DNA of 64,000 nucleotides from Pseudidiomarina halophila (GCF_003987215.1 NZ_PIPW01000004.1:1-64000), one strand, 5' to 3'; numbered from the stretch's first letter, positions 8,657-18,390 are shown. Notes: generated from the sequence alone by a model not told the origin. Made by a program: numbers and translations.

Positions 8657-10015
8657 ATGCACATTCATATTCTTGGTGTCTGCGGCACCTTTATGGGCGG
8701 AATAGCCGCGTTGGCGAAGGCTATGGGGCACCATGTTACTGGCAGCGATGCTGCAGTCTACCCACCTATGAGCGATCAACTGGCGGCGTTGGGTATCGAT
8801 GTTTACCAGGGGTATGATCCGGCTCAGCTTGAGCCACGACCTGATCTGGTCATCATCGGCAACGTGCTTAGTCGTGGTAACCCTGCGGTAGAGGCGGTGC
8901 TGAACCAGCGTATTCCGTATCGTTCCGGCGCCCAGTGGCTGCATGATGCCTTACTGCAGGATAAATGGGTACTCGCAGTCGCAGGTACCCATGGCAAAAC
9001 GACCACCGCCAGTATGTTGGCCTGGATTTTAGCGCAAGCGGGTTATCAACCGGGATTTCTGGTGGGTGGCGTGCTGGCGAATTTTGGCTGTTCCGCACAA
9101 CTTGGTGCAAGTGACTTCTTCGTTATTGAAGCGGATGAATACGATACGGCATTTTTTGATAAACGTTCCAAATTCGTACATTACCAGCCGTCAACTTTGA
9201 TCCTGAATAATCTTGAGTTCGATCATGCGGATATCTTCCCTGATCTCGCGGCAATTCAGACCCAGTTTCATCATTTGGTTCGGATCATTCCGGGCTACGG
9301 TAAAATCATTTATCCGGTTGCTGACAGCAACATCGCCGAAGTGCTGGAACGCGGTTGCTGGAGTGAGCGGGCGACATTGGCATTGGCTGCCGACGGACCT
9401 GCCGCAGACTGGCAATTTGAGCTCAGCCAAGCCGATGCCAGCAGCTTTGTTGTCAGCCACGGCGCTGCGAGTGCGAGCGTATCCTGGGGGCTGGTCGGTG
9501 AACACAATGCCGCCAACGCCGTAATGGCAATGGCGGCGGCGCATCATGTTGGGGTCCCGTTAGACGTGTCCGCTGCGGCTTTAGGCGAGTTTAAAAACAC
9601 CAAACGACGACTGGAATTGCTGGGTAGCCCAAATGATATTGCGATTTATGATGATTTTGCGCATCATCCGACGGCTATTACGAGCACACTCAATGCGTTG
9701 CGTGCGAAAGTCGGATCTGCGCGCATCGTTGCGGTACTTGAACCTCGCTCGAACACCATGAAGCGGGGCGTTCATGCCGACCAGCTCGGTGCAGCACTAA
9801 GTGCCGCCGATGCCTGCTTTATGTTACAGCCTGAAGGGTTACAATGGACCATCGCGGATTATGTTCCTGCGGCCACTGTGGCTCATTCGGTCGATGAACT
9901 TGTGGCGCAGCTGATGCGTACTCTGGAGCCTGGTGATCAGGTTTTGATCATGAGTAATGGCGGCTTCGGTGGCTTACATCAACGCCTGCTGCAAGAATTA
10001 GCTGACCAGAAATAA
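8657..10015 (+). CDS. mpl: UDP-MurNAc:tripeptide ligase Mpl
   Basis: Cytoplasmic recycling ligase that joins recovered L-Ala-gamma-D-Glu-mesoDAP to UDP-MurNAc, returning cell-wall tripeptide to synthesis. 452 residues; N-terminal HIHILGVCGTFMGG nucleotide fold, ATP loop GTHGKTTT at 110-117, and the Mpl-type EADEYD, FDKRSKFVHY and EPRSNTMK segments. I chose the ATG at 8657 because the family begins exactly at M-x-IHILG; an ATG at 8636 would add seven unconserved residues. The ribosome site is weak for both. It heads a same-strand run with ubiX 15 bases downstream. Confidence 0.95.
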   Translation: MHIHILGVCGTFMGGIAALAKAMGHHVTGSDAAVYPPMSDQLAALGIDVYQGYDPAQLEPRPDLVIIGNVLSRGNPAVEAVLNQRIPYRSGAQWLHDALLQDKWVLAVAGTHGKTTTASMLAWILAQAGYQPGFLVGGVLANFGCSAQLGASDFFVIEADEYDTAFFDKRSKFVHYQPSTLILNNLEFDHADIFPDLAAIQTQFHHLVRIIPGYGKIIYPVADSNIAEVLERGCWSERATLALAADGPAADWQFELSQADASSFVVSHGAASASVSWGLVGEHNAANAVMAMAAAHHVGVPLDVSAAALGEFKNTKRRLELLGSPNDIAIYDDFAHHPTAITSTLNALRAKVGSARIVAVLEPRSNTMKRGVHADQLGAALSAADACFMLQPEGLQWTIADYVPAATVAHSVDELVAQLMRTLEPGDQVLIMSNGGFGGLHQRLLQELADQK

Positions 10016-10030
10016 ACAAAAGGTAGCTCT

Positions 10031-10654
10031 ATGACGGTTTCAAGCCAGGCGATAACACTCGCCATCACCGGCGCTTCGGGTGCACCTTATGCGGTGCGTT
10101 TGTTAGAATGCCTGCTGCAGCAACAGCAGCAGGTTCATGTGCTGATGTCGAGCGCCGCGCGTGTGGTTTTCGCCACCGAGCTCAACTGGCAGCTACCTGC
10201 GGCTCCGCAAGCGATGGGTGATGCCTGGCGTGAGCACTTTAAGGTTAGCGGCGAACAATTGCAGGTCTATGGCAAAGAGCAGTGGTTCGCGCCTTCAGCG
10301 TCAGGCTCGGCTGCGCCAAAACGTATGGTGGTGTGTCCGTGTTCCACGGGCACCTTGTCAGCAATTGCCAGCGGCGCCAGTGATAACCTACTGGAACGCG
10401 CTGCAGACGTGGTTATTAAGGAACGCGGGCAACTGCTATTAGTGCCGCGGGAGATGCCACTCTCGGCGATACATCTGGAAAATATGCTTAAATTGGCGCG
10501 CTTGGGAGTCACAATTATGCCCGCAGCGCCAGGTTTCTATCATCAGCCAAAAAGTATTGATGATTTAGTTGATTTTGTGGTTGCGCGGGTGCTTGATCAC
10601 CTCGGTTTAGAGCAAACTTTGCAGCCTCGCTGGGGCTACGGAGAGGAGTCGTAA
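10031..10654 (+). CDS. ubiX: Flavin prenyltransferase UbiX
   Basis: Adds a dimethylallyl group to FMN, making the prenylated flavin cofactor for the UbiD decarboxylase of ubiquinone synthesis. 207 residues of the flavoprotein (HFCD) fold: N-terminal [19 protein letters not shown] loop, the [14 protein letters not shown] segment, and the C-terminal [15 protein letters not shown] and PAAPGFYH motifs characteristic of UbiX. Slightly long through insertions at about 60-95. AAAGGTAG precedes the ATG. Placed between mpl and an ABC transporter, 6 bases before the latter. Confidence 0.95.
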   Translation: MTVSSQAITLAITGASGAPYAVRLLECLLQQQQQVHVLMSSAARVVFATELNWQLPAAPQAMGDAWREHFKVSGEQLQVYGKEQWFAPSASGSAAPKRMVVCPCSTGTLSAIASGASDNLLERAADVVIKERGQLLLVPREMPLSAIHLENMLKLARLGVTIMPAAPGFYHQPKSIDDLVDFVVARVLDHLGLEQTLQPRWGYGEES

Positions 10655-10660
10655 TTCGAC

Positions 10661-11605
10661 ATGAAAGCTTTATCGATTAGTAACTTACGAAAGACCTACA
10701 AAGGTGGGTTTGAAGCCTTAAAAGGTATTGACCTCAATGTTGAGGAAGGTGATTTTTTTGCCTTATTAGGCCCCAACGGTGCCGGTAAATCGACCACCAT
10801 CGGCATTATCTCGTCGTTAGTAAATAAGACTGAGGGTAAGGTCAGTGTGTTTGGTTATGACCTCGACACCCAGTTGGTTGAGCTAAAACGCCAAATCGGT
10901 CTGGTACCGCAGGAGTTTAATTTCAATCAATTTGAAACGGTGCGTCAGATTGTCGTAAATCAGGCCGGTTATTATGGTGTGCCACGCCAGGTTGCCCATG
11001 AGCGCGCTGAACACTATCTCAAACAATTGGGATTATGGGACAAGCGTAATGATCCGGCACGTATGTTATCAGGCGGTATGAAACGCCGGCTGATGATTGC
11101 CCGGGCCCTGTTGCACGAACCCAAACTGTTGATTCTTGATGAACCCACGGCCGGTGTCGATATTGAGTTACGGCGCAGCATGTGGGACTACCTGCTGGAG
11201 ATTAATAAGCAGGGGATTACGATTATTCTGACCACGCACTATCTCGAAGAAGCCGAGACCTTATGTCGCAATATCGCCATCATTGATCACGGGGCAATTG
11301 TCGAGAACACCTCAATTAAGCGCTTATTGGCGACCTTAAATCGTGAGACCTTTGTGCTCGATTTAAGTCGTGACGAAGATCAGCGCATAGAGCCTCAGCT
11401 AGAAGGTTTCACTATGCGGCAAACGGATGACCACACCATTGAAGTTGACGTGGAAAAGTCGCAAGGCCTGAACAAAGTATTTGATCAGCTCAGCGCACAA
11501 AACATTAAAGTATTGTCGATGCGTAATAAGGCGAATCGTTTGGAAGAGCTATTCGTCGACCTCGTGGAACGTGGTCGTTCGGCAAAATCAGCAGCGGGAG
11601 CTTAA
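10661..11605 (+). CDS. yadG: ABC transporter ATPase, YadG type
   Basis: A 314-residue ATPase with Walker A GPNGAGKST (37-45), signature LSGGMKRR (136-143), Walker B LLILDE (156-161), a switch His in TTHYLEEAE, and a C-terminal extension of about 90 residues typical of the YadG/DrrA group. It pairs with the permease that begins one base after its stop codon. The transporter is of the ABC-2 export class; the cargo of YadGH has not been settled. Preceded by GGAGAGGAG only a few bases upstream. Confidence 0.92.
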   Translation: MKALSISNLRKTYKGGFEALKGIDLNVEEGDFFALLGPNGAGKSTTIGIISSLVNKTEGKVSVFGYDLDTQLVELKRQIGLVPQEFNFNQFETVRQIVVNQAGYYGVPRQVAHERAEHYLKQLGLWDKRNDPARMLSGGMKRRLMIARALLHEPKLLILDEPTAGVDIELRRSMWDYLLEINKQGITIILTTHYLEEAETLCRNIAIIDHGAIVENTSIKRLLATLNRETFVLDLSRDEDQRIEPQLEGFTMRQTDDHTIEVDVEKSQGLNKVFDQLSAQNIKVLSMRNKANRLEELFVDLVERGRSAKSAAGA

Positions 11606-11606
11606 C

Positions 11607-12383
11607 ATGACAGCGTCCTACAGTTTTATCGCGCTAAAAACCATCTGGATTAAAGAATGCACCCGCTTCCTGCGTATCTGGGTGCAGACCTTAGTGCCAC
11701 CAGCCATTACCATGACCCTTTATTTTGTCATCTTCGGCAGTATTGTCGGTGAGCGTATTGGCGATATGAGTGGCCGTCCCTACATGGAGTTTATTGTCCC
11801 TGGACTGATCATGATGTCGGTGATCACCAACTCCTATTCGAATGTTGCATCCTCATTCTTCAGCGCGAAATTTCAGCGCAATATAGAAGAAATGCTGGTT
11901 GCGCCGGTGTCGACGCCGGTGATTATTGCTGGCTATGTTGGTGGTGGTCTGGTACGCGCGTTAATCGTCGCAGTGATCGTAACCTTAGTGTCCTTTACCT
12001 TTGTCGAAAACGTGAGTATTAATCACGCGGGTATTCTGGTGCTGACAGTAGTGCTGACCTCGACGCTGTTTTCACTGGCGGGGTTAATCAATGCAATTTA
12101 CGCCAAAACCTTTGATGACATTTCCATTGTGCCGACCTTTATTCTGACACCCCTGACTTACTTAGGTGGGGTATTCTTTAGTGTCAGCTTATTGCCAGGC
12201 ATCTGGGAAACTGTGGCGCGTGCCAACCCGGTGTTGTACATGGTCAATGCGTTCCGCTATGGCTTTCTGGGTGTTTCTGACGTCAATATTAGCGTCGCGC
12301 TGAGCGTGATTATTGGCTTTAATCTGGTGTTTTTCGTCACTGCTTACACCTTGTTGCAACGCGGGATAGGTATTCGTTCGTGA
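11607..12383 (+). CDS. yadH: ABC-2 type permease, YadH type
   Basis: A 258-residue inner membrane permease of the ABC-2 family (E. coli YadH is 256). Six hydrophobic segments can be traced from about residue 25 to 253; conserved features include PPAITMTLYFVIFG near the N-terminus, the FQRNIEEMLVAP amphipathic segment and PLTYLGGVFF. Start chosen at the ATG at 11607 with GGGAG 6 bases upstream. It follows its ATPase directly and overlaps the next gene by 4 bases (GTGA), so a single transcript is likely. Confidence 0.92.
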   Translation: MTASYSFIALKTIWIKECTRFLRIWVQTLVPPAITMTLYFVIFGSIVGERIGDMSGRPYMEFIVPGLIMMSVITNSYSNVASSFFSAKFQRNIEEMLVAPVSTPVIIAGYVGGGLVRALIVAVIVTLVSFTFVENVSINHAGILVLTVVLTSTLFSLAGLINAIYAKTFDDISIVPTFILTPLTYLGGVFFSVSLLPGIWETVARANPVLYMVNAFRYGFLGVSDVNISVALSVIIGFNLVFFVTAYTLLQRGIGIRS

Positions 12384-13087
12384 GTGCAATGGAATCGCGC
12401 CCGGTGACTACCAATCAGCATGGTAATCACGAGGATTTGACCCAAGTGGTGATGCGCCACCTGCGTTCGCCGTTTAAAAAGCCCATCCAGGAGCACAATC
12501 GTGAGGCCTTTCAGCAGGCGGCACAAGCGGTTGCTGAATGGCAGGGACCGATTATTTTAGATTCATGCTGCGGCGTCGGTGAAAGTACCGCATGGCTGGC
12601 GCAGGAAAATCCCGATGCGCTGGTGATTGGCGTGGATAAATCCGCGCATCGGTTGCAACGGCATGCCAACTATCAGACCGCTGAAGCCGGCCAGCGCTAT
12701 TTGCTGGTACGCGCCGATTTACAGGATTTCTGGCGCCTGGCGGTTGAAGCTAACTGGCAATTGCGGCAGCACTATATCTTGTACCCGAACCCCTGGCCAA
12801 AAGCTGCGCACTTAAGCCGCAGATGGCACGGCAGCCCGGTATGGCCCTATGTAATGGCGCTCGGTGGCGAACTGGTGATGCGGTCCAATTGGGTCACCTA
12901 TCTGACCGAAGTCGCAAGCAGCCTTGCCTTGGTCAACTGTACGGCCACGCTGCAACCGCTGCTCGCCAAACACCAGCCCATTACGCCGTTTGAACGTAAG
13001 TATCAGCGCAGTGGTCAGCAGCTCTGGCAATTAACTGCTACGCTGCCAGAAGATAGTCGCTATTTTTCTGCCATCGAGGCAGAATAA
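12380..13087 (+). CDS. TrmB-like SAM-dependent methyltransferase
   Basis: A 235-residue protein of the tRNA (m7G46) methyltransferase fold. SAM loop DSCCGVGEST is at 61-70, the next acidic strand IGVDKS at 83-88, the catalytic-face motif YPNPWPK at 135-141 (TrmB has FPDPWPK), and the C-terminal TPFERKY at 202-208 (TrmB T-x-FE). N137 replaces the usual catalytic-region Asp of TrmB, so activity or target may differ. A separate true trmB is likely elsewhere, which I cannot check. Start is GTG at 12380, overlapping the yadH stop; an ATG at 12389 is an alternative. Confidence 0.8.
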   Translation: MSAMESRPVTTNQHGNHEDLTQVVMRHLRSPFKKPIQEHNREAFQQAAQAVAEWQGPIILDSCCGVGESTAWLAQENPDALVIGVDKSAHRLQRHANYQTAEAGQRYLLVRADLQDFWRLAVEANWQLRQHYILYPNPWPKAAHLSRRWHGSPVWPYVMALGGELVMRSNWVTYLTEVASSLALVNCTATLQPLLAKHQPITPFERKYQRSGQQLWQLTATLPEDSRYFSAIEAE

Positions 13088-13129
13088 TCAGCCTCGCGCA
13101 AGGCTGGCAACATAAGAAGGGTTACTACT

Positions 13130-14782
13130 TTGAGTGATCACGTTTTTGCTGAAGTGAGTGAAGAAGCGTTATTAAAGATTTTTACGCTGCCAGAAGCTCC
13201 GGATTCGACCTTAGGTCGCATTGAAAAGGACTTGTCAGAAAACCTGATGGGCTTTCTCGGCGAGCACATTGTGGCGCGCGAGAAACCTTTGCATGAAATT
13301 GAAACCAATTTTTCCGCCAGTGAAGTACCGGAACAGCCGCGCTATGTTTCCGATCATACCGAGTTTCTGCTTGATAATTTAGTGGCCCACTCGGTCCATA
13401 CGTCGTCGCCACGGTTTATTGGCCATATGACGTCGGCGTTGCCATATTTCTTGCTACCGCTGGCCAAGCTAATGGTGGGTCTGAACCAGAACCTGGTAAA
13501 AATAGAGACCTCGAAAGCGTTTACGCCACTTGAACGTAATGTGCTGGGGATGCTGCATAATCTGGTTTACAGTCGGGATAAGAACTTCTATCAGCGTTGG
13601 ATGCACAGTGCCCAGCACTCGCTTGGCGCCATGTGTTCAGGCGGTACGGTGGCGAATATTACGGCGCTGTGGGTGGCCCGCAACCTGTTACTCAAGCCCG
13701 CGCCGGGCTTCGCCGGAGTGGCTGCCGAGGGCTTTGCCGCAGGATTAAATCACTATGGCTACAAACGCCTCACGGTGATGGTATCTGAGCGGGGCCATTA
13801 TTCGCTTTCCAAGGCGGCCGATATACTTGGCATTGGCCGCAATAATTTAATCGGCGTCGCTACCGATGATCGCAACCGTATTCGTATCGATAAGTTGCGC
13901 GAGGCATGTGAGCAGGTTGCCGCCGATGGTGGCAGGGTACTGGCCATTGTCGGTGTTGCCGGCACGACTGAAACGGGCCACATTGACCCCTTACCTGAGC
14001 TTGCAGATTGTGCCGCCGACATTGGCGCCCATTTCCATGTTGATGCGGCGTGGGGCGGGGCTACCCTGATGTCCAATAAGCATCGCCACCTGCTGGCAGG
14101 TATTGAACGCGCCGACAGCGTCACCATTGATGCTCACAAACAAATGTATGTGCCAATGGGTGCTGGCATGGTGCTGTTCAAAGAGCCTGGCATGGTTCGC
14201 GCGATTGAACACCATGCCGAATACGTGATCCGTCATGGTTCGAAAGATTTAGGTGCGCATACCATGGAAGGCTCACGGCCGGGCATGGCAATGCTGGTCT
14301 ATTCGGCCATGCACGTGATGGGTCGTCGTGGTTACGAGTTGTTGATCGACAAAAGTATCGAAAAAGCCAGACAGTTCGCTGAACTTATCCGGCAACAGGA
14401 TGACTTTGAGGTCATCACGGATCCGCAGCTTTGTCTGCTGACTTATAGGTTCGTGCCGAAACAGGTGAAAGTTGCGCTGGAACACGCCAGTGTTGATCAG
14501 GTGCGCCGGCTTACGCCGCATTTGAATGCCATTACCCGTTTTGTGCAAAAGCGGCAACGGGAGGCGGGACTATCATTTGTCTCGCGGACAAAATTAACTC
14601 CGGCACATTATCACCGTGAACCCACAGTGGTATTTCGCGTGGTGTTGGCGAATCCATTGACGACCCGGGAAATGCTTGAAGACGTATTAAAAGAGCAGCG
14701 TGAAATTGCTGCTCAGGCGATGGGATTGCGTGGTGCGCTGCATACGGAAATGCGTGAACTGGGCTTACTTTCACACAACTAA
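13130..14782 (+). CDS. panP: PLP-dependent aspartate 1-decarboxylase PanP
   Basis: A 550-residue group II PLP decarboxylase that in Vibrio-type bacteria makes beta-alanine from aspartate for pantothenate, replacing PanD. The PLP lysine is K337 in DAHKQMYVP, with H223 for ring stacking and D305 in VDAAW. The C-terminal PTVVFRVVLANP is also typical. The start appears to be TTG at 13130 (AAGAAGGG upstream): the family N-terminus (LFRIFTVPEAPDSTLGRIE in Vibrio) aligns from about residue 13, and the next ATG is at residue 40, inside conserved sequence. Convergent with panC, 18 bases apart, which supports the pathway. Confidence 0.9.
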   Translation: MSDHVFAEVSEEALLKIFTLPEAPDSTLGRIEKDLSENLMGFLGEHIVAREKPLHEIETNFSASEVPEQPRYVSDHTEFLLDNLVAHSVHTSSPRFIGHMTSALPYFLLPLAKLMVGLNQNLVKIETSKAFTPLERNVLGMLHNLVYSRDKNFYQRWMHSAQHSLGAMCSGGTVANITALWVARNLLLKPAPGFAGVAAEGFAAGLNHYGYKRLTVMVSERGHYSLSKAADILGIGRNNLIGVATDDRNRIRIDKLREACEQVAADGGRVLAIVGVAGTTETGHIDPLPELADCAADIGAHFHVDAAWGGATLMSNKHRHLLAGIERADSVTIDAHKQMYVPMGAGMVLFKEPGMVRAIEHHAEYVIRHGSKDLGAHTMEGSRPGMAMLVYSAMHVMGRRGYELLIDKSIEKARQFAELIRQQDDFEVITDPQLCLLTYRFVPKQVKVALEHASVDQVRRLTPHLNAITRFVQKRQREAGLSFVSRTKLTPAHYHREPTVVFRVVLANPLTTREMLEDVLKEQREIAAQAMGLRGALHTEMRELGLLSHN

Positions 14783-14800
14783 ACGAGCAGCCCGCAACAG

Positions 14801-15646
14801 TTAGCCGTTGCGGGTAAACTGCAAATTATCGATAAGCCGCGTGCGGCCTAAATAAGCTGCAACCAGCACCACCAGTTGGTCATCGTCAGCCGTTGCTGGC
14901 AGTAAATCACCCTGCCGCTTTAACTCTAAATAGTCTACCCGGAAGCCGCTTTCCTGCAAGGCGATGCGCGCTGTCGCCAGCGCCTGCTCAGGATCGACGC
15001 CATCGTGCTGAATCGCCTGGGCGATACCTTGCAGCACCTGGTAGATAAGCGGCGCAAGCCTGCGCTCTGAAGCAGATAAATAGCCGTTACGCGAGCTTAA
15101 CGCTAACCCATCATCCGCCCGCTCTGTTGGCATGCCCATGATCTCTACCGGAAAGCTGAGATCCTCAGTCATCAGGCGAATGACCTGCAATTGTTGATAG
15201 TCTTTCTCACCGAAGATAGCCAGGGTCGGCTGCACCATATTAAACAACTTCGCAACCACGGTTGCCACCCCGCGAAAATGCCCTGGTCGACTTGCGCCAC
15301 ATAGAATATCTGAGGTGTGCGGTACTTCGATCGAGGTTTGCGCGTCGAGTCCACGTGGATAGACATCACTGACCTGGGGCGCAAAAACCGCATTAACCCC
15401 GCGCTCGGCAAGCGCCTGACAGTCGGCATCAAGAGTGCGGGGATAACTGTCGAGGTCCTCGTTAGCACCAAATTGCATGGGGTTAACAAAGATACTGACC
15501 ACCACCTGATCTGCGTGCTGCTGTGCTAAGTCGACAAGTTTTAAGTGGCCTTCATGGAGGTTGCCCATAGTGGGTACCAGCGCCAATGTTCCCTGTTGCT
15601 GATTGCGCCATGCCCGCAATTCTTCGCGGCTTTTAAACAACTGCAT
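14801..15646 (-). CDS. panC: Pantothenate synthetase
   Basis: ATP-dependent ligation of pantoate and beta-alanine to pantothenate. 281 residues; PTMGNLHEGHLKLV (25-38) contains the HIGH-type ATP motif, and GEKDYQQ, LALSSRN and DYLEL segments are present. I chose the ATG at 15646 (MQLFKSREEL, family-type N-terminus, AAGGGAT upstream); an upstream ATG at 15736 would add 30 residues that overlap panB in another frame. It starts 4 bases after the panB stop, so panB-panC is one unit. Confidence 0.96.
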   Translation of the reverse strand: MQLFKSREELRAWRNQQQGTLALVPTMGNLHEGHLKLVDLAQQHADQVVVSIFVNPMQFGANEDLDSYPRTLDADCQALAERGVNAVFAPQVSDVYPRGLDAQTSIEVPHTSDILCGASRPGHFRGVATVVAKLFNMVQPTLAIFGEKDYQQLQVIRLMTEDLSFPVEIMGMPTERADDGLALSSRNGYLSASERRLAPLIYQVLQGIAQAIQHDGVDPEQALATARIALQESGFRVDYLELKRQGDLLPATADDDQLVVLVAAYLGRTRLIDNLQFTRNG

Positions 15647-15650
15647 GGTG

Positions 15651-16448
15651 CTATCCCTTAAAGCTATGTTCGGGGCCGGGGAAGCTACCTTCCTTAACCT
15701 GCTGCACATACAATTTAACAGCTTCGCTAAGGTCACCCGCTTCGGCCAGGAAATTCTTCACAAACTTAGGCAAATAATCGCTGTTCAGGCCAAACATATC
15801 GTGCATGACCAAAATCTGGCCGTCACATTCGGGACCTGCGCCAATGCCAATGGTAGGAATGGTTAGTTTCTCAGAAATACGCTTAGCTAATGAGGTCGGA
15901 ACGCATTCAAGCACCAGCAGTTGGGCGCCTGCTTCCTGCAATGCCAGTGCCTGACGCACAGTGTTATCCGCAGCGCTGGCTTCTTTGCCTTGTACTTTAT
16001 AGCCGCCCAGAACATTCACCGATTGCGGCAGTAATCCCAGATGAGCGCAGACCGGAACACTACGTTCGACCAGTGTGCGAATCGTATCAAGCAACCAGTC
16101 GCCACCTTCCAGTTTGACCATGTTGGCACCGGCACGCATCAGTTTAGCGGCTTCCAGACAGGCCTGTTCAGGTGTGGCATAACTCATAAACGGCATGTCG
16201 GCAATGACAAAAGCATCCGGCGCACCATTACGCACTGCTTGCGTGTGGTAAGCAACATTCTCGGTAGTTACCGGAAGTGTACTGGACGCCCCCATAATGG
16301 TATTTCCGAGGGAGTCGCCGACCAACATAAAATCGACGTCGCACTGCGCGAAGAGTTTCGCAAAGGTAGCGTCGTAAGCGGTTAACGAGGCAATTTTTTC
16401 GCCTTCGGCTTTCATTTTAGCGAGTTTGGCAATCGTCGTTGCGGCCAT
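15651..16448 (-). CDS. panB: Ketopantoate hydroxymethyltransferase
   Basis: Transfers a hydroxymethyl group from methylene-THF to alpha-ketoisovalerate, the first pantothenate step. 265 residues, standard length. Conserved [12 protein letters not shown] near residue 22, VGDSLGN at 44-50 (Mg ligand D45), KLEGG, and [15 protein letters not shown] precedes the ATG by 6 bases. 42 bases downstream of folK; panB and panC together with convergent panP give all three committed genes except panE. Confidence 0.97.
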   Translation of the reverse strand: MAATTIAKLAKMKAEGEKIASLTAYDATFAKLFAQCDVDFMLVGDSLGNTIMGASSTLPVTTENVAYHTQAVRNGAPDAFVIADMPFMSYATPEQACLEAAKLMRAGANMVKLEGGDWLLDTIRTLVERSVPVCAHLGLLPQSVNVLGGYKVQGKEASAADNTVRQALALQEAGAQLLVLECVPTSLAKRISEKLTIPTIGIGAGPECDGQILVMHDMFGLNSDYLPKFVKNFLAEAGDLSEAVKLYVQQVKEGSFPGPEHSFKG

Positions 16449-16490
16449 AAGGGATCCTTAACGCCAGGCTTAAGAGATGCTTCGATTGTA

Positions 16491-16970
16491 TCAGGTAATT
16501 TTTACCAGGTCATGGCTGGCAAGCGCACCTAATAAATCGGCAATGGCGCGGCCGTCGGGCAGCTGTAAATCGGGGGCTAACTCGATGAGAGGCAGCAACA
16601 CAAAGTCGCGTTCACTAAGGCCAGGGTGGGGAACCTGCAATCGATCGTGCTTAAGCGTTAACTGATTGTAGAGCAGCAAGTCCAGATCCAGTGTGCGAGC
16701 ACCCCAACGTCTGCCGCGAACCCGACCAAACTCATTTTCCAGCTGCTGCAGGAAGTCGAGTAAGGCAAGTGGGGCCAGTTCCGTTTCAGCGGCAAGGACA
16801 GCGTTCACGTAGTCAGGCTGATCTTGTGGCCCCATCGGTTTGCTGCGGTAAAAACCAGAGCAGCGGCAGTTGCTCAGTTCTGGTACCTGCTGCAGGTGCT
16901 CGAGTAGTTTTCGTAGGGTTGCTACCGGGTCACCTAAGTTGGCGCCCAGCGCAATATAAACCTGGATCAT
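16491..16970 (-). CDS. folK: HPPK, 6-hydroxymethyl-dihydropterin pyrophosphokinase
   Basis: Transfers pyrophosphate from ATP to hydroxymethyldihydropterin in folate synthesis. 159 residues, like E. coli FolK. The signature WGARTLDLDLLL (89-100) contains the two Mg-binding aspartates D95 and D97; ALGANLGDP is at the N-terminus. Its ATG overlaps the pcnB stop by 4 bases (ATGA), giving translational coupling, an order shared with E. coli. Confidence 0.96.
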   Translation of the reverse strand: MIQVYIALGANLGDPVATLRKLLEHLQQVPELSNCRCSGFYRSKPMGPQDQPDYVNAVLAAETELAPLALLDFLQQLENEFGRVRGRRWGARTLDLDLLLYNQLTLKHDRLQVPHPGLSERDFVLLPLIELAPDLQLPDGRAIADLLGALASHDLVKIT

Positions 16971-18382
16971 GAGCTTGCTGGTTTACCTGGTTTCTTACGG
17001 CGCCGACCACCACGACGACCACGGCGTTTTGCCGGCCGCTCGTCGTTATCGGGGGTGGCTGCAGGTGCAGGGGCATGCTCCTGCTGTTCGGTCCAGAATT
17101 GCGCCAGCTGACTCAGTTTTTTCTGCTCAAGTGGTGTTGCGGTAGCAGCGCGTAGTAACAGAAAATCATAAGCGGCACGAAAGCGTGGATGGCCCAGCAA
17201 TGTTTTAACGCGTTTGCCTTTGGCGCGCTCAAGACGTTGCTGAAGTTGCCAGATTTCACGCGCCGGAATGGTAAAGCGTTTCGGTACTGCAACACTTTGC
17301 ATCTGTCGACCGATAACGTCGGCTGCCGCGATATTCATGGCATCGACAGGCGGTAAGCCACTTTCGAACATCAGTTCTTCCATCCGGGCCTGCAGCGGCC
17401 ACCATAACAGCGCTGCAAATAAATAGGCCGGGGTGATACTTAAGCCTTTGGCGATACGGCTGTCGGTATCGGCAAAGGTTTGGCGCAGCAACTGATAAGG
17501 AGCTTCTTCTGGCGCTTTTAAGTAATTCTTTAATTGCGGAAACAACTGTTGAAACAGGTGGTAATCACTTAGCATTTCGAAATTGGCAAGGGCTTTGCCA
17601 GCAGTGAATAGCTTCAGGCATTCTTCAAACAACCGCGCCGGGGGAATATTCTGTAATAACTGCGCGTGTTTACGGATGGGATCAGCCACACTGGGATCCA
17701 TTCGCATTGATAATTTAGTGGCAAAGCGGATGGCGCGTAACATGCGCACCGGGTCTTCGCGGTAACGGGTTTCCGCATCACCAATCATGCGTAGTACGCC
17801 GTTGTTGATATCACGTACACCGTTGGCAAAATCGTGAATCGAAAAATCGGCGATGTTGTAATACAGCGCGTTTACAGTGAAGTCGCGACGTTGCGCATCT
17901 TCTTCGATCGTGCCATAGACGTTATCGCGTAACAGCATGCCGTCGTCATTACGCTTCGCGTGTTTCTGCGTCTGTTCGGTTTCTTCTTCTTCGTCGCTGT
18001 GATGACCGCGAAAGGTAGCCACTTCAATGATCTCGCGGCCGAACATGATGTGGGCCAGACGGAAGCGGCGTCCTACTAAGCGGCAATTGCGAAACAACTT
18101 TTGTACTTGCTCAGGCTTAGCGTTTGTTGCGACATCGAAATCTTTGGGTTTGATATCCAGCAGGAGATCACGCACACAACCGCCAACTAAATAAGCTTCA
18201 TAGCCTGCATTGTGCAGTCGATAAAGCACTTTCAGGGCTGGTTCGGCAATATCTTTGCGCGAAACCGGATGCTGATCACGCGGTATCACCAAAGGCTTCG
18301 CAAGAATATTGCGAGGTAAGTCCGAAGGTGCTTCGGTTTGCCGCATCGCCTTCTTGGCGAATGCTTTTATGCGGTTGATAAT
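16967..18382 (-). CDS. pcnB: Poly(A) polymerase I, probable AUU start
   Basis: Adds poly(A) tails to RNA 3' ends, promoting decay. 471 residues if translation starts at ATT 18382. Nucleotidyltransferase core GG (67-68) and DFDV (81-84), RRDFTVN, RNA-binding segments, and a C-terminal Arg/Lys-rich tail (RRGRRGGRRRKK). The first in-frame ATG (18346) lacks a ribosome site, whereas AGGAG lies 8 bases upstream of ATT. From ATT the protein begins M-INRIKAFAKKA, which lines up with the E. coli N-terminus MFTRVANFCRKV. E. coli pcnB is known to start at AUU, keeping PcnB low; the same device seems preserved here. Confidence 0.93.
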   Translation of the reverse strand: MINRIKAFAKKAMRQTEAPSDLPRNILAKPLVIPRDQHPVSRKDIAEPALKVLYRLHNAGYEAYLVGGCVRDLLLDIKPKDFDVATNAKPEQVQKLFRNCRLVGRRFRLAHIMFGREIIEVATFRGHHSDEEEETEQTQKHAKRNDDGMLLRDNVYGTIEEDAQRRDFTVNALYYNIADFSIHDFANGVRDINNGVLRMIGDAETRYREDPVRMLRAIRFATKLSMRMDPSVADPIRKHAQLLQNIPPARLFEECLKLFTAGKALANFEMLSDYHLFQQLFPQLKNYLKAPEEAPYQLLRQTFADTDSRIAKGLSITPAYLFAALLWWPLQARMEELMFESGLPPVDAMNIAAADVIGRQMQSVAVPKRFTIPAREIWQLQQRLERAKGKRVKTLLGHPRFRAAYDFLLLRAATATPLEQKKLSQLAQFWTEQQEHAPAPAATPDNDERPAKRRGRRGGRRRKKPGKPASS

Positions 18383-18390
18383 AGTTTTGT

